From Mucilaginibacter sp. OK098 (lineage in GTDB: Bacteria > Bacteroidota > Bacteroidia > Sphingobacteriales > Sphingobacteriaceae), in assembly GCF_900142915.1 (NCBI RefSeq), contig NZ_FRCM01000001.1:806001-870000 (forward strand): DNA of 64,000 nucleotides, in the 5' to 3' direction. A program made the translations under genes and the position numbers. The notes beneath the pieces are model-generated. The model did not search any database, was not told where the DNA came from, and saw only the letters and a list, made by a program, of their open reading frames with translations. Shown here piece by piece: positions 10,993 to 19,086 of this stretch. Each line of letters opens with the position of its first letter. Within the stretch, counting starts at the first letter, position 1.

Positions 10993-11046
10993 GTTGTAAA
11001 GGTGAGTCCGAAAGTCAGTAAAGTCCGGAAGTCGGAAAGAAAGACA

Positions 11047-11054
11047 TAACTTTG
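11047..11054 (+). promoter_or_regulatory. -7 element TAACTTTG upstream of the MCE gene
   Basis: Matches TAnnTTTG, 48 nt before the chosen ATG at 11103. It lies after a short direct-repeat tract (AGTC words at 11005, 11013, 11022 and 11030, spaced 8-9 nt rather than 7). Confidence 0.5.
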
Positions 11055-11102
11055 GAACCTTTCAACGTTACAATATTTCAACAGCTATATCAAATCATCA
11101 CC

Positions 11103-12047
11103 ATGAAAATATCAAACGAAACAAAAATAGGCGCCTTAACGGCCATAACAATTACTGTTCTTATACTGGGATATAGTTTTTTAAAAGGAAACGATGTTTT
11201 TTCAGGTTCCAACAAATTTTACGCTGTTTACAGGAGCGTTGACGGTCTCTCGGTATCAAAGCCGGTATTGGTAAATGGTTTCCAGATAGGGAATGTTTCG
11301 AAAATGAAATTATTGGGAAATGGCCATACCATAGTTGAGTTTAAAGTAAACAAACAATACAATGTACCATCAAACTCCCTGGCAAAACTGGTAAGTACCG
11401 ATCTTTTGGGCGGAAAAGCAATTGTATTTGAATATGGCAACAGTAATACTTATGCAGATGACAACGATACACTACGTGCCGATATCCAGGGGAGCCTGGC
11501 GGAAAGCCTCCAGCCTATTCAAACCAAAGCCGAAAACCTGATAACAAAGCTTGATTCATCACTTGCTGCTATTAACAAGATCTTAAATCCAAACTTTCAA
11601 AAGAACGTTGACAGAAGCTTTACCAGCATAGCAAACTCTTTGCAGACCCTTGAAGGTACCACCAAAAAAATTGATGCATTGGTTGGCGGACAAACCGAGC
11701 ATATAAATGGTATAATGGAAAATGCTGAAACGGTATCATTCAATTTGAAAAACAGTACGGCTAACCTGACGGGCATCACCACTAATTTTCAAAAAGTAAG
11801 TAATGATATAGCTGCTGCCAATATTAAGCAAACCCTTGACAATGCAAATAAAGCAATGGCCGATCTGCAGGCAACAATTGCTGCAATAAACACCAGCCAG
11901 GGTTCGCTTGGGTTGTTGCTGCATGATGATAAGATGTACAATAACCTTAAAGATGCTTCTGCCAACTTAAACAGCCTGTTTATTGATCTGAAAGCACATC
12001 CGAAACGATATGTAAGCTTCTCCGTGTTTGGAGGAAAAAAGGATTGA
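11103..12047 (+). CDS. MCE/MlaD family lipid-transport substrate-binding protein
   Basis: 314 residues. One N-terminal membrane anchor (~8-27) is followed by an MCE domain (~35-115: FYAVYRSVDGLSVSKPVLVNG, then STDLLGGKAIVFEYG), then a long helical region (~130-300) rich in Asn, Ser and Ala, as in MlaD/Mce proteins whose helices form a periplasmic tube. The frame extends upstream to 11052, but MKISNETKIG at 11103 is the family-like start and lies after the -7 box. No permease (MlaE) or ATPase (MlaF) gene is in this window, so partners must be elsewhere. Co-directional with the amidase. Confidence 0.9.
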   Translation: MKISNETKIGALTAITITVLILGYSFLKGNDVFSGSNKFYAVYRSVDGLSVSKPVLVNGFQIGNVSKMKLLGNGHTIVEFKVNKQYNVPSNSLAKLVSTDLLGGKAIVFEYGNSNTYADDNDTLRADIQGSLAESLQPIQTKAENLITKLDSSLAAINKILNPNFQKNVDRSFTSIANSLQTLEGTTKKIDALVGGQTEHINGIMENAETVSFNLKNSTANLTGITTNFQKVSNDIAAANIKQTLDNANKAMADLQATIAAINTSQGSLGLLLHDDKMYNNLKDASANLNSLFIDLKAHPKRYVSFSVFGGKKD

Positions 12048-12050
12048 TGT

Positions 12051-12128
12051 TAGTGATCAGAGGTTAGAGACCAGAGATTAGGCTAAGAAATTAGAATAAT
12101 GCAACTAATCTCTAACCTCTGATCACTA
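12051..12128. repeat. Heptad-word inverted repeat (nnyAGAG words), convergent junction
   Basis: Between convergent mlaD-like and rnz stops. Left arm: AGAG at 12059, 12066 and 12073, exactly 7 nt apart. The right arm is its complement with one word fewer (CTCT/CCTCT words to 12128). The left arm begins 3 nt after the mlaD-like stop; the rnz TAG stop lies inside the right arm. Arms of about 25-30 nt around a ~20-nt loop. Confidence 0.85.
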
Positions 12129-13043
12129 GTCTCCAATAATAAAGGTCCGCCCTTCAATTGCCAGCTCTGTTTCTGGGAAAACACTGCGGGCTTCGTCCAG
12201 TAGCTCGGTTAAAGTTTTGTAGCGGGCGGAGAAGTGGCCGATCAATAATTTTTTTGCATTGGTTATTAATGCCACTTGTCCGGCTTGTAATGCTGTGGTA
12301 TGATGGGTTTCAATTGCCCTGTCGAGCATGTTGTTTAAAAATGTAGCCTCGTGGTACAGTAGTGTAACACCATTTATTTGCTTAAGGTACATTTCATCAT
12401 ATAAAGTATCTGAGCAATAGGCATATGCCTTAGGCTCGCTGGAGTCAGTAGTTAGCGTATCGTTTTTTAACACTTCGCCATTAGGCATAGTATAATCGGC
12501 CCCCTTTTTTAACGCTGAGTAATATTCAACAGGTATGGCCAATTGCTCCAGCTTATCCTTTATTAGCTTCCGTAGCCTTTTCTTCTCTTTGAATAAAAAA
12601 CCTGTACATGAAATTCTATGATTAAGCGGGATGGTTTCAACTATGATATCCTGATTGTCTAAAAGTACCTCTGCTTTTTCCGGGTTGGTAAATATAAATT
12701 CCACCGGGTATTGCAGTGTGGTTTCAGAATACTTTAACTGCAGATCAACAATTTCCTTTAGCTTGGGCGAGCAATAAATTTTTAAAGGTTTAATGCGTCC
12801 GTTTAAGTGGAGTGACGAGAGAAGCCCAACAAGACCTAAATAATGATCTCCATGCAAATGACTGATAAAAATATGATCAATACGACTTGCCTTAATATCA
12901 AACCGCAACATTTGCTGCTGAGTGCCTTCGCCGCAGTCAATCAGGTACAGGCGTTCATTTATATTGAGCGCCTGTGACGTTGGATTTCTGTTAAAAATGG
13001 GGGTTGCAGAGCTGCTGCCAAGTATTGTTACCTCAAATTTCAT
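12126..13043 (-). CDS. rnz: Ribonuclease Z
   Basis: Metallo-beta-lactamase-fold tRNA 3'-end endonuclease. The zinc motif is SHLHGDHYLGL (residues ~62-72), preceded by IDCGEGTQQQML; later ligands are in YHEATF and GHFSARY. 305 residues, the bacterial short form. ATG start. It follows the STAS gene by 22 nt on the same strand, a pairing I recall from other Sphingobacteriaceae. Its stop codon is inside the heptad repeat. Confidence 0.94.
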   Translation of the reverse strand: MKFEVTILGSSSATPIFNRNPTSQALNINERLYLIDCGEGTQQQMLRFDIKASRIDHIFISHLHGDHYLGLVGLLSSLHLNGRIKPLKIYCSPKLKEIVDLQLKYSETTLQYPVEFIFTNPEKAEVLLDNQDIIVETIPLNHRISCTGFLFKEKKRLRKLIKDKLEQLAIPVEYYSALKKGADYTMPNGEVLKNDTLTTDSSEPKAYAYCSDTLYDEMYLKQINGVTLLYHEATFLNNMLDRAIETHHTTALQAGQVALITNAKKLLIGHFSARYKTLTELLDEARSVFPETELAIEGRTFIIGD

Positions 13044-13065
13044 ACTTGGTAAACAACCGGATTAT

Positions 13066-13443
13066 TTATTTTGCTTCTTTCTTTAATTCTTTTTCTATTT
13101 CCTCCATAAAAACCAAATCAATGGCTTCTTCACAGGTAGGTACAATAGAAAGTACGCTGTCGAGTTGTGAAATGGTGATCAGGCGGGCAACAGGTTCGTT
13201 TAAGCCGGTTAAGATAAAAGTTCCTGAAGCATTTTTGCATAAACGATGACCAACAAGTAAGCTGCTTAATCCTGATGAATCTGCAAATTTAACCTGTGAA
13301 AGGTCGAAAATGATGTTTCGCTGACCCTCTGTGTTGATCAATATCAATTCAGATTTAAGCTGAGGGGTTATTAATGAATTTAATTTTGATTCATTCAGCT
13401 TTAACAGAATATATTTTTCGTGCTTGTCAACAGTAAATTTCAT
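13066..13443 (-). CDS. STAS-domain anti-anti-sigma factor-like protein
   Basis: 125 residues, a single STAS domain. The phosphoacceptor serine is probably in KFADSSGLSSLL (~residues 51-62), the SpoIIAA/RsbV signature. Such proteins switch partners with a kinase/anti-sigma factor; no kinase (RsbW) or sigma gene is adjacent, so the partner is unknown. The C-terminus is acidic/basic helical (MEEIEKELKKEAK). Co-directional with rnz downstream. Confidence 0.88.
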   Translation of the reverse strand: MKFTVDKHEKYILLKLNESKLNSLITPQLKSELILINTEGQRNIIFDLSQVKFADSSGLSSLLVGHRLCKNASGTFILTGLNEPVARLITISQLDSVLSIVPTCEEAIDLVFMEEIEKELKKEAK

Positions 13444-13498
13444 TTTTTGTTTCTAATTAATAAGCTAAGATATAACTATTTTGTCTACAATAAAAAAA

Positions 13499-14443
13499 TT
13501 ACAGCACAGTAAGTTCATTATTTATAGCTTTTTCAACCCGGGCCAATACATTTTCATCTCCCGGTTTAATAAATTGCTCACCGGTTATTTGTTCAAACAG
13601 CTCGATATAACGCTCAGAGATAGATTGAACAATCTCACTGGTCATTAACGGAACTACCTGTCCGTCCTTACCCTGGAAACCGTTTTCAATCAACCATTTT
13701 CTTACAAATTCTTTCGAAAGCTGTTTTTGTGGCTCATCGTTATCCTGGCGTTCACTATAACCATCGCTATAAAAATACCTTGACGAATCAGGCGTATGGA
13801 TCTCGTCAATTAAATAAATTGTTCCATCGGCTTTGCCAAACTCATACTTGGTATCAACCAATATTAAGCCTTGTTTGCCGGCAATTTCCGTACCGCGTTG
13901 AAACAACGCCTGGGTATATTTTTCAAGCTGCTCATAATCTGCGGCAGACACTATGCCACGCGCTAAGATCTGTTCTTTTGAAATATCTTCATCATGCCCT
14001 ACCGAAGCTTTAGTGGTAGGCGTAATAATAGGCTCAGGCAGTTTGTCATTTTCTTTAAGCCCCTCGGGTAAACTAACACCGCAAACCTGCCTTCTGCCTG
14101 CGCTGTATTCGCGCCATGCATGGCCGGCAAGGTAACCGCGGATCACCATCTCCACTTTAAAAGGCTCGCAAATACGGCCAATGGTTACAGATGGATCAGG
14201 CACGCTAACCACCCAGTTTGGAACAATATCAGCAGTAGCAGCTAAAAATTTAGCAGCAATTTGGTTAAGCACCTGCCCCTTATAAGGAATAGGCTCGGGC
14301 AGCACCACGTCAAAAGCCGAGATGCGGTCGCTAACCACCATTACCAGGTATTTATTGTCAATAGTATATACATCCCTAACCTTACCCTTATAAAAACTGG
14401 TTTGGTTTGGAAAGTTAAAGTGTGTTTCTTTTATTGCATTCAT
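13499..14443 (-). CDS. purC: Phosphoribosylaminoimidazole-succinocarboxamide synthase
   Basis: SAICAR synthase of purine synthesis. Characteristic segments: [60 protein letters not shown] and [13 protein letters not shown]. 314 residues matches the longer (yeast-like) class rather than the ~240-residue class. ATG start. Stands apart from other purine genes. A heptad repeat fills the space to phoH upstream. Confidence 0.96.
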   Translation of the reverse strand: MNAIKETHFNFPNQTSFYKGKVRDVYTIDNKYLVMVVSDRISAFDVVLPEPIPYKGQVLNQIAAKFLAATADIVPNWVVSVPDPSVTIGRICEPFKVEMVIRGYLAGHAWREYSAGRRQVCGVSLPEGLKENDKLPEPIITPTTKASVGHDEDISKEQILARGIVSAADYEQLEKYTQALFQRGTEIAGKQGLILVDTKYEFGKADGTIYLIDEIHTPDSSRYFYSDGYSERQDNDEPQKQLSKEFVRKWLIENGFQGKDGQVVPLMTSEIVQSISERYIELFEQITGEQFIKPGDENVLARVEKAINNELTVL

Positions 14444-14451
14444 TGTGTTTT

Positions 14452-14600
14452 AGATTTGAGATGTGAGATGTGAGATATGAGATACGACAGGTTAATGGAT
14501 TTTTGCTGTCTCAATTCTCAATTCTCAATTTCACATCTAAGAATGTCCCTAATTAAATATGAAATTTTTTGTCTCAAATCTCATATCTAACATCTCATAT
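14452..14600. repeat. Heptad-word inverted repeat (GAGATRT words)
   Basis: GAGAT occurs at 14458, 14465, 14472 and 14479, exactly 7 nt apart. The complementary arm (ATCTCATATCTAACATCTC words) ends 3 nt before the phoH stop codon. The middle holds further partial copies (CAATTCT words, CACATCT). It lies 5' of purC and 3' of phoH. Confidence 0.85.
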
Positions 14601-14602
14601 CT

Positions 14603-15559
14603 TTATTGGATGTCGCCGTATGCAGCCAGTATTTTCCTTACCAGCTTATGCCTTACAACATCTTCGCCGCTAAGATAAACAATTTCAATTCCACTGATAT
14701 CTGTAAGTATGCGTAAGGCCGTGTGTAAACCTGATTGCTGCTTTTTAGGCAAGTCAATCTGGGTAACATCACCGGTTACAATAAACTTAGCCGATGGGCC
14801 CATACGGGTTAAAAACATTTTCAGCTGCATATCGGTGGCGTTTTGGGCTTCATCCAAAATAACAAAACAGTTATCCAGCGTGCGCCCGCGCATAAATGCC
14901 AATGGTGCAATTTCAATGGTACGGTTCTCCAGGTAAAATTTTAGTTTTTCAGCCGGGATCATATCATCCAGCGCATCATATAATGGGCGCAGATATGGAT
15001 CAATTTTTTCTTTAAGGTCGCCCGGTAAAAAGCCCAGGTTCTCCCCTGCCTCAACTGCCGGCCTTGTTAATATAATACGTTTAATGTCTTTATTCTTAAG
15101 TGCCCTTACTGCCAAAGCCACCGCTGTATAGGTTTTACCAGTACCTGCAGGGCCTATGGCAAAGAGTATATCGCTTTTATTTATACAATCAACCATTTTA
15201 CGCTGGTTGGCTGTACGGGCTTTAACCATAACTCCATTAGGCCCAAATACAATAACTTCGCCGCTGGCAAACTTATCTGCAGATGGATCGCTTGTTGTTG
15301 CGTCTATTTTTGATCCCAATATTCTTTCCAGGTCTGTTATATTTAAATTCTCATACTTTTCAACATGCTGAAGCAAGTGCTGGAATTTTTCCTGGAATAT
15401 ATTCAGTTCATGGTCATCACCCAATATCTTTACTTCGTTACCCCTGGCAACTATTTTAAGCTTTGGATATTGCTTTTTAATGATCTCAAAATGATCATTG
15501 TTGGGTCCCCACAAAACTGCTGGGTTGATTTGTTCAATTGACAATTTAAGTTCGTTCAA
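14603..15559 (-). CDS. phoH: PhoH family P-loop ATPase
   Basis: 318 residues. The N-terminal ~100 residues resemble the KH-like lead of PhoH. Walker A is GPAGTGKTYTA (~residues 136-143) and Walker B is CFVILDEAQN. It also has LTRPAVEAGENLGFLPGD and TGDVTQIDLP, diagnostic for PhoH (helicase superfamily-1-like, RNA metabolism). The frame has no ATG ahead of the conserved MNELKLS-like beginning: the start codon is TTG at 15559, and no upstream ATG or GTG exists before the stop. Divergent from the SAM-hydrolase gene. Confidence 0.92.
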   Translation of the reverse strand: MNELKLSIEQINPAVLWGPNNDHFEIIKKQYPKLKIVARGNEVKILGDDHELNIFQEKFQHLLQHVEKYENLNITDLERILGSKIDATTSDPSADKFASGEVIVFGPNGVMVKARTANQRKMVDCINKSDILFAIGPAGTGKTYTAVALAVRALKNKDIKRIILTRPAVEAGENLGFLPGDLKEKIDPYLRPLYDALDDMIPAEKLKFYLENRTIEIAPLAFMRGRTLDNCFVILDEAQNATDMQLKMFLTRMGPSAKFIVTGDVTQIDLPKKQQSGLHTALRILTDISGIEIVYLSGEDVVRHKLVRKILAAYGDIQ

Positions 15560-15658
15560 TACAAATTGATTTTTAGTTGCAGAATTTTATGAATTAAAAT
15601 TGAATATTTGTAGCTCTAATTGCTTGCACAAGATTAGCGATAAATATTTAATAAATTA

Positions 15659-16441
15659 ATGGCAATAATAACTTTAACTACTGATTTGGGCGATAAAGAT
15701 ATTTATCAGGCTGCCCTTAAAGGCAGTATCCTGAAATTGCTGCCATCAGTAAATATTGTTGACATAACCAATAGCGTTGCTGCATACAATATACAACAAG
15801 CAGCCTTCATATTAAAAAATAGTTTTTATTATTTTCCGGAGGCCACTGTGCATTTAATAGGCATTGATACCGTTTTTAATACCAATACCCGGTACCTTGC
15901 CGTAAAGTATAAAAATCACTATTTTGTTGGGGCTGATAATGGCATATTCTCATTAATGTTTGATGCTGATCCCGACGAAATTTTTGAAATAAACATCATG
16001 CAGGATCTGAAATTTCTTCATTTTCCCCTTGCTGATATTTTTGTTAAGGCCGCCTGTCACCTGGCACAAGGCGGAACGCTTGCCGAAATAGGCTTGCCTG
16101 TTAGCGATATTGAGAAAAAGATGAACCTGCAGCCTGTTATCGAAAAAAACCTGATAAAAGGTGTGGTAATTTATATCGATTCGTTTCAGAACGTGATCAC
16201 CAACATTACCAAGGAGTTTTTTAATACAGTGCAACAAGGCCGCCGGTTTATGTTATCCTTTAAACGGAACGAAACCATTAATCACCTAAGCTGGCACTAT
16301 AATGAAGTACCCGAAGGTGAAAAACTATGTCTTTTTGGAATTAGCGATCACCTGGAGATAGCAATCAATAAAGGAAACGCCAGCGGTTTGCTGGGTTTGG
16401 GTTTGGGTGATAGTGTGATAATTGATTTTGAAGAGCTTTGA
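15659..16441 (+). CDS. SAM hydroxide adenosyltransferase (DUF62 / chlorinase-fluorinase fold)
   Basis: 260 residues. The N-terminal ITLTTDLGDKDIYQAALKG motif with the conserved Asp is typical of S-adenosylmethionine hydrolases that release adenosine and methionine. Other markers: VGADNGIFSL, LADIFVKAACHLA (conserved His region) and a C-terminal barrel with IYIDSFQNVITNI. Halogenating relatives carry a substrate-specific insert that I do not see, so hydrolysis is more likely. ATG start. The TGA stop overlaps the TTG start of the next gene, suggesting coupled translation. Confidence 0.9.
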   Translation: MAIITLTTDLGDKDIYQAALKGSILKLLPSVNIVDITNSVAAYNIQQAAFILKNSFYYFPEATVHLIGIDTVFNTNTRYLAVKYKNHYFVGADNGIFSLMFDADPDEIFEINIMQDLKFLHFPLADIFVKAACHLAQGGTLAEIGLPVSDIEKKMNLQPVIEKNLIKGVVIYIDSFQNVITNITKEFFNTVQQGRRFMLSFKRNETINHLSWHYNEVPEGEKLCLFGISDHLEIAINKGNASGLLGLGLGDSVIIDFEEL

Positions 16442-17001
16442 AGATTACCTTTCTATTTATACTATTCAATATTTTTGCTATCTGCGTTTATTCAAAGCAA
16501 AGCAGCGATTCCATTGCTTATAAGCTGCAGCGAAAAAAAATAAATACTATGCTGGCGCAAAGGGCGCAAAAGTTTGGGCAGTATGATGAGAGCCTTACTA
16601 AGCGTACAGGTATATTCGGGTTTCAAACGAAAAAGGACATCCGCAGGTCGAACGATATTTTGATGGATATTGTTAAAACCGATAACGATGTTTACCGGGA
16701 GTTAAAGATCCTGTTCGATTATCGAGTATTTCAGCAAACACAAATCCAGGATCATTCAAGAGAAACCGAGCAGAGTACACTTGGTTATATGATTACCATT
16801 AACAAGCTGCGCAAACAAATTGAGGTATTAAAGGCTGATGCCGAAGAACAACGGCAGCAGGATGAAAAGATCAGGAACATATTAATAATAACAGTATTGG
16901 CATTAGCCGCATTTATATTTTTAATGTTCGCCTTCCGTAAGCGCAAACGTACTCCTGTTAAACGCAAGACCACTGCCCGCAAAAGTAATCGCAGGGCGTA
17001 G
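16438..17001 (+). CDS. Small membrane protein with coiled-coil, unknown function
   Basis: 187 residues. N-terminal signal-like segment (KITFLFILFNIFAICVYS), a charged helical region (~25-140, probably coiled coil), one transmembrane helix (~148-166: ILIITVLALAAFIFLMFAF) and a very basic cytoplasmic tail (RKRKRTPVKRKTTARKSNRRA starts it). The start is TTG overlapping the upstream TGA. I do not recognise a family. The basic tail could bind nucleic acid or acidic lipid; that is speculation. Its stop codon lies in the paired palindrome that follows. Confidence 0.72.
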   Translation: MKITFLFILFNIFAICVYSKQSSDSIAYKLQRKKINTMLAQRAQKFGQYDESLTKRTGIFGFQTKKDIRRSNDILMDIVKTDNDVYRELKILFDYRVFQQTQIQDHSRETEQSTLGYMITINKLRKQIEVLKADAEEQRQQDEKIRNILIITVLALAAFIFLMFAFRKRKRTPVKRKTTARKSNRRA

Positions 17002-17064
17002 AGGCGCAACACTTTGCGTCTCCCACAGATAAAGTTCGGACACGCAAAGTATTGCGTCTCTACG
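16997..17064. repeat. Paired palindromic element (GTAGAGACGC type)
   Basis: Left arm 16997-17019 and right arm 17042-17064 are 23 nt each, with two mismatches. Each arm is itself partly palindromic (GACGCAA...TTGCGTC). The left arm overlaps the stop codon of the preceding gene. A half copy (GTAGAGACGCGTTA) follows the stop of the glycosidase-like gene at 20760-20773. REP/BIME-like. Confidence 0.75.
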
Positions 17065-17076
17065 TCAGAAATACAG

Positions 17077-17084
17077 TACCTTTG
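17077..17084 (+). promoter_or_regulatory. -7 element TACCTTTG for the ABC exporter gene
   Basis: Matches TAnnTTTG, 67 nt before the ATG at 17152, directly after the paired palindrome. Confidence 0.5.
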
Positions 17085-17151
17085 TAATTTATTTAAAATG
17101 TTTTGGTACACCAATCGTCTTAATTAATGATTCGGGATTTATAACAAACAA

Positions 17152-18978
17152 ATGGCAAGAGGACGATTTAACAGTGGTAACGCGGCAGAAAAAGAACTGC
17201 CAAAAGCAAAAATAAATAGTAAAAGTTTAAAACAGGTAATCAGGCTACTCTCCTATGTAAGGCCTTATCGCGGCAAATTTATCGCGGCAATGATCTTCCT
17301 GTTCTTATCAAGTCTTACGGGCTTAACATTTCCCAAATTTTTAGGTGCGTTGATTGATGCCGCTCAAGGCAAACAGAAATATGATTTTTTACCAGCCACG
17401 CTCAACGGCATCGGCTTACTGGCATTAATTATATTGTTTTTCCAGGCCTTTGTTTCCTACTTCAGGGTGGTATGGTTTGTGCAGGTAGCTGAAAAGTCTT
17501 TGGCTGATATCAGGCGCGATACTTATTTTAAGTTGATAACGCTGCCTATGAACTTTTTCTCCAACCGCAGGGTTGGTGAGTTGAACAGCCGCATCTCTGC
17601 TGATCTTTCACAGATCCAGGATGCCATAACCACTACGCTCGCGGAAATGATCAGGCAGCTGATCCTGCTAACCGGGGGAATTACCTTTTTAGTGATCGTA
17701 TCGCCCAGGCTAACATTAACCTTATTAATGCTAATCCCCGTATTGGTTGTAGTAGCGGTACTGTTTGGCCGGTTTATTCGTAAACTTTCACGCCAGGCGC
17801 AGGATAAGCTGGCAGAATCAAACACGGTTGTTGAGGAAACGTTGCAGGGTATTGCCAACGTTAAGGCATTTGTGAACGAAGCATTTGAAGCCGGCCGATA
17901 TGACAGGAATTTACGCGATGTGGTTAAACTTGCCGTAAAAGGCGCAAAATTCAGGGGTTTATTTGCCTCATTCATTGTTTTTTGCCTTTTTGGGGCCATT
18001 GTAGCTATTATCTGGTATGGCTCAATTATGGTTAGTCACCACGAGCTTACTATCGGGCAGTTAACAGAGTTTGTTATTTACGGGGTATTTGTGGCTGCAT
18101 CAATGGGCAGCTTCCCCGAGTTGTATGCAAACATGCAAAAAGCAGTTGGCGCCAGTGAGCGTGTACTGGAGATTTTGGATGAGCAAGGCGAAGAGATCTC
18201 TATCCACGAAAAAAACAATACCATCAAACAAAAAATTGAAGGTAACCTTTCATTCAATAATGTGGTTTTTGGCTATCCGTCAAGGCCTGAGCTTACTGTG
18301 TTAAATGAGATTTCGTTTGATGCTGCGGCCGGGCAAAAGGTTGCTATTGTTGGACCCAGCGGTTCCGGAAAATCAACCATGGCAGCATTGATCCTGCAGT
18401 TTTATCATCCCCAAAGTGGTACAATTTCTTTTGATGGGAAACCTTCGGCAGAATATTCATTAACCGATATTCGCAACCAGGTAGCAATTGTGCCGCAGGA
18501 TGTGATGCTATTTGGCGGAACGATAAAAGAAAACATTGCATACGGTAAACTGACGGCATCCGACGATGAAATTATCCAGGCAGCACAAAGGGCCAATGCC
18601 CACCAGTTTATAACTTCATTCCCTGAAGCTTATGATACCGTTGTAGGCGAGCGCGGTGTTAAATTATCCGGGGGACAGCGGCAGCGGATAGCCATTGCAC
18701 GGGCTTTGTTAAAAAATCCTGCTATATTGATACTTGATGAAGCCACTTCGTCGTTAGATTCAGAATCCGAACGTTTGGTGCAGGAAGCCCTGGAAGAGCT
18801 GATGAAAAACCGTACATCAATAATTATAGCACATCGCCTTTCAACTATCCGCGAAGCTGATAAGATCATTGTACTGGAGAAAGGGAGAATTATTGAATCC
18901 GGCAGCCACCAGGAGCTGATTGGTAATGAACAAGGGCTGTACAGGTATCTTAGCGCTTTGCAATTTGAGGTAAGTTAA
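17152..18978 (+). CDS. ABC exporter, fused permease and ATPase (MsbA/ABCB type)
   Basis: 608 residues. Six-helix type-IV exporter membrane domain (~40-340), then the nucleotide-binding domain with Walker A GPSGSGKSTMAAL (~residue 400), the Q-loop region IVPQDVMLFGG, signature LSGGQRQRIAIARALL, Walker B ILILDEATSSLDS and the H-loop IIAHRLSTI. It works as a homodimer or heterodimer in the inner membrane. The substrate cannot be read from sequence; lipid A-core (MsbA) or lipid/peptide export are both possible. ATG start; monocistronic by context. Confidence 0.92.
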   Translation: MARGRFNSGNAAEKELPKAKINSKSLKQVIRLLSYVRPYRGKFIAAMIFLFLSSLTGLTFPKFLGALIDAAQGKQKYDFLPATLNGIGLLALIILFFQAFVSYFRVVWFVQVAEKSLADIRRDTYFKLITLPMNFFSNRRVGELNSRISADLSQIQDAITTTLAEMIRQLILLTGGITFLVIVSPRLTLTLLMLIPVLVVVAVLFGRFIRKLSRQAQDKLAESNTVVEETLQGIANVKAFVNEAFEAGRYDRNLRDVVKLAVKGAKFRGLFASFIVFCLFGAIVAIIWYGSIMVSHHELTIGQLTEFVIYGVFVAASMGSFPELYANMQKAVGASERVLEILDEQGEEISIHEKNNTIKQKIEGNLSFNNVVFGYPSRPELTVLNEISFDAAAGQKVAIVGPSGSGKSTMAALILQFYHPQSGTISFDGKPSAEYSLTDIRNQVAIVPQDVMLFGGTIKENIAYGKLTASDDEIIQAAQRANAHQFITSFPEAYDTVVGERGVKLSGGQRQRIAIARALLKNPAILILDEATSSLDSESERLVQEALEELMKNRTSIIIAHRLSTIREADKIIVLEKGRIIESGSHQELIGNEQGLYRYLSALQFEVS

Positions 18979-19086
18979 CTATAACCCCCGGCTTTAAAAT
19001 CCGTATAAGCGCCGACATCTTAATCAATTTAATTATCTTGTGATGTTTAAACCGCCACAATTTATCCGATAAAGCGATCATTATAC

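Noticed and set aside
10993..11046. AGTC tract before the MCE gene as another heptad array
   Set aside because: Word spacing is 8, 9 and 8 nt and there is no complementary arm, so it does not follow the 7-nt rule.
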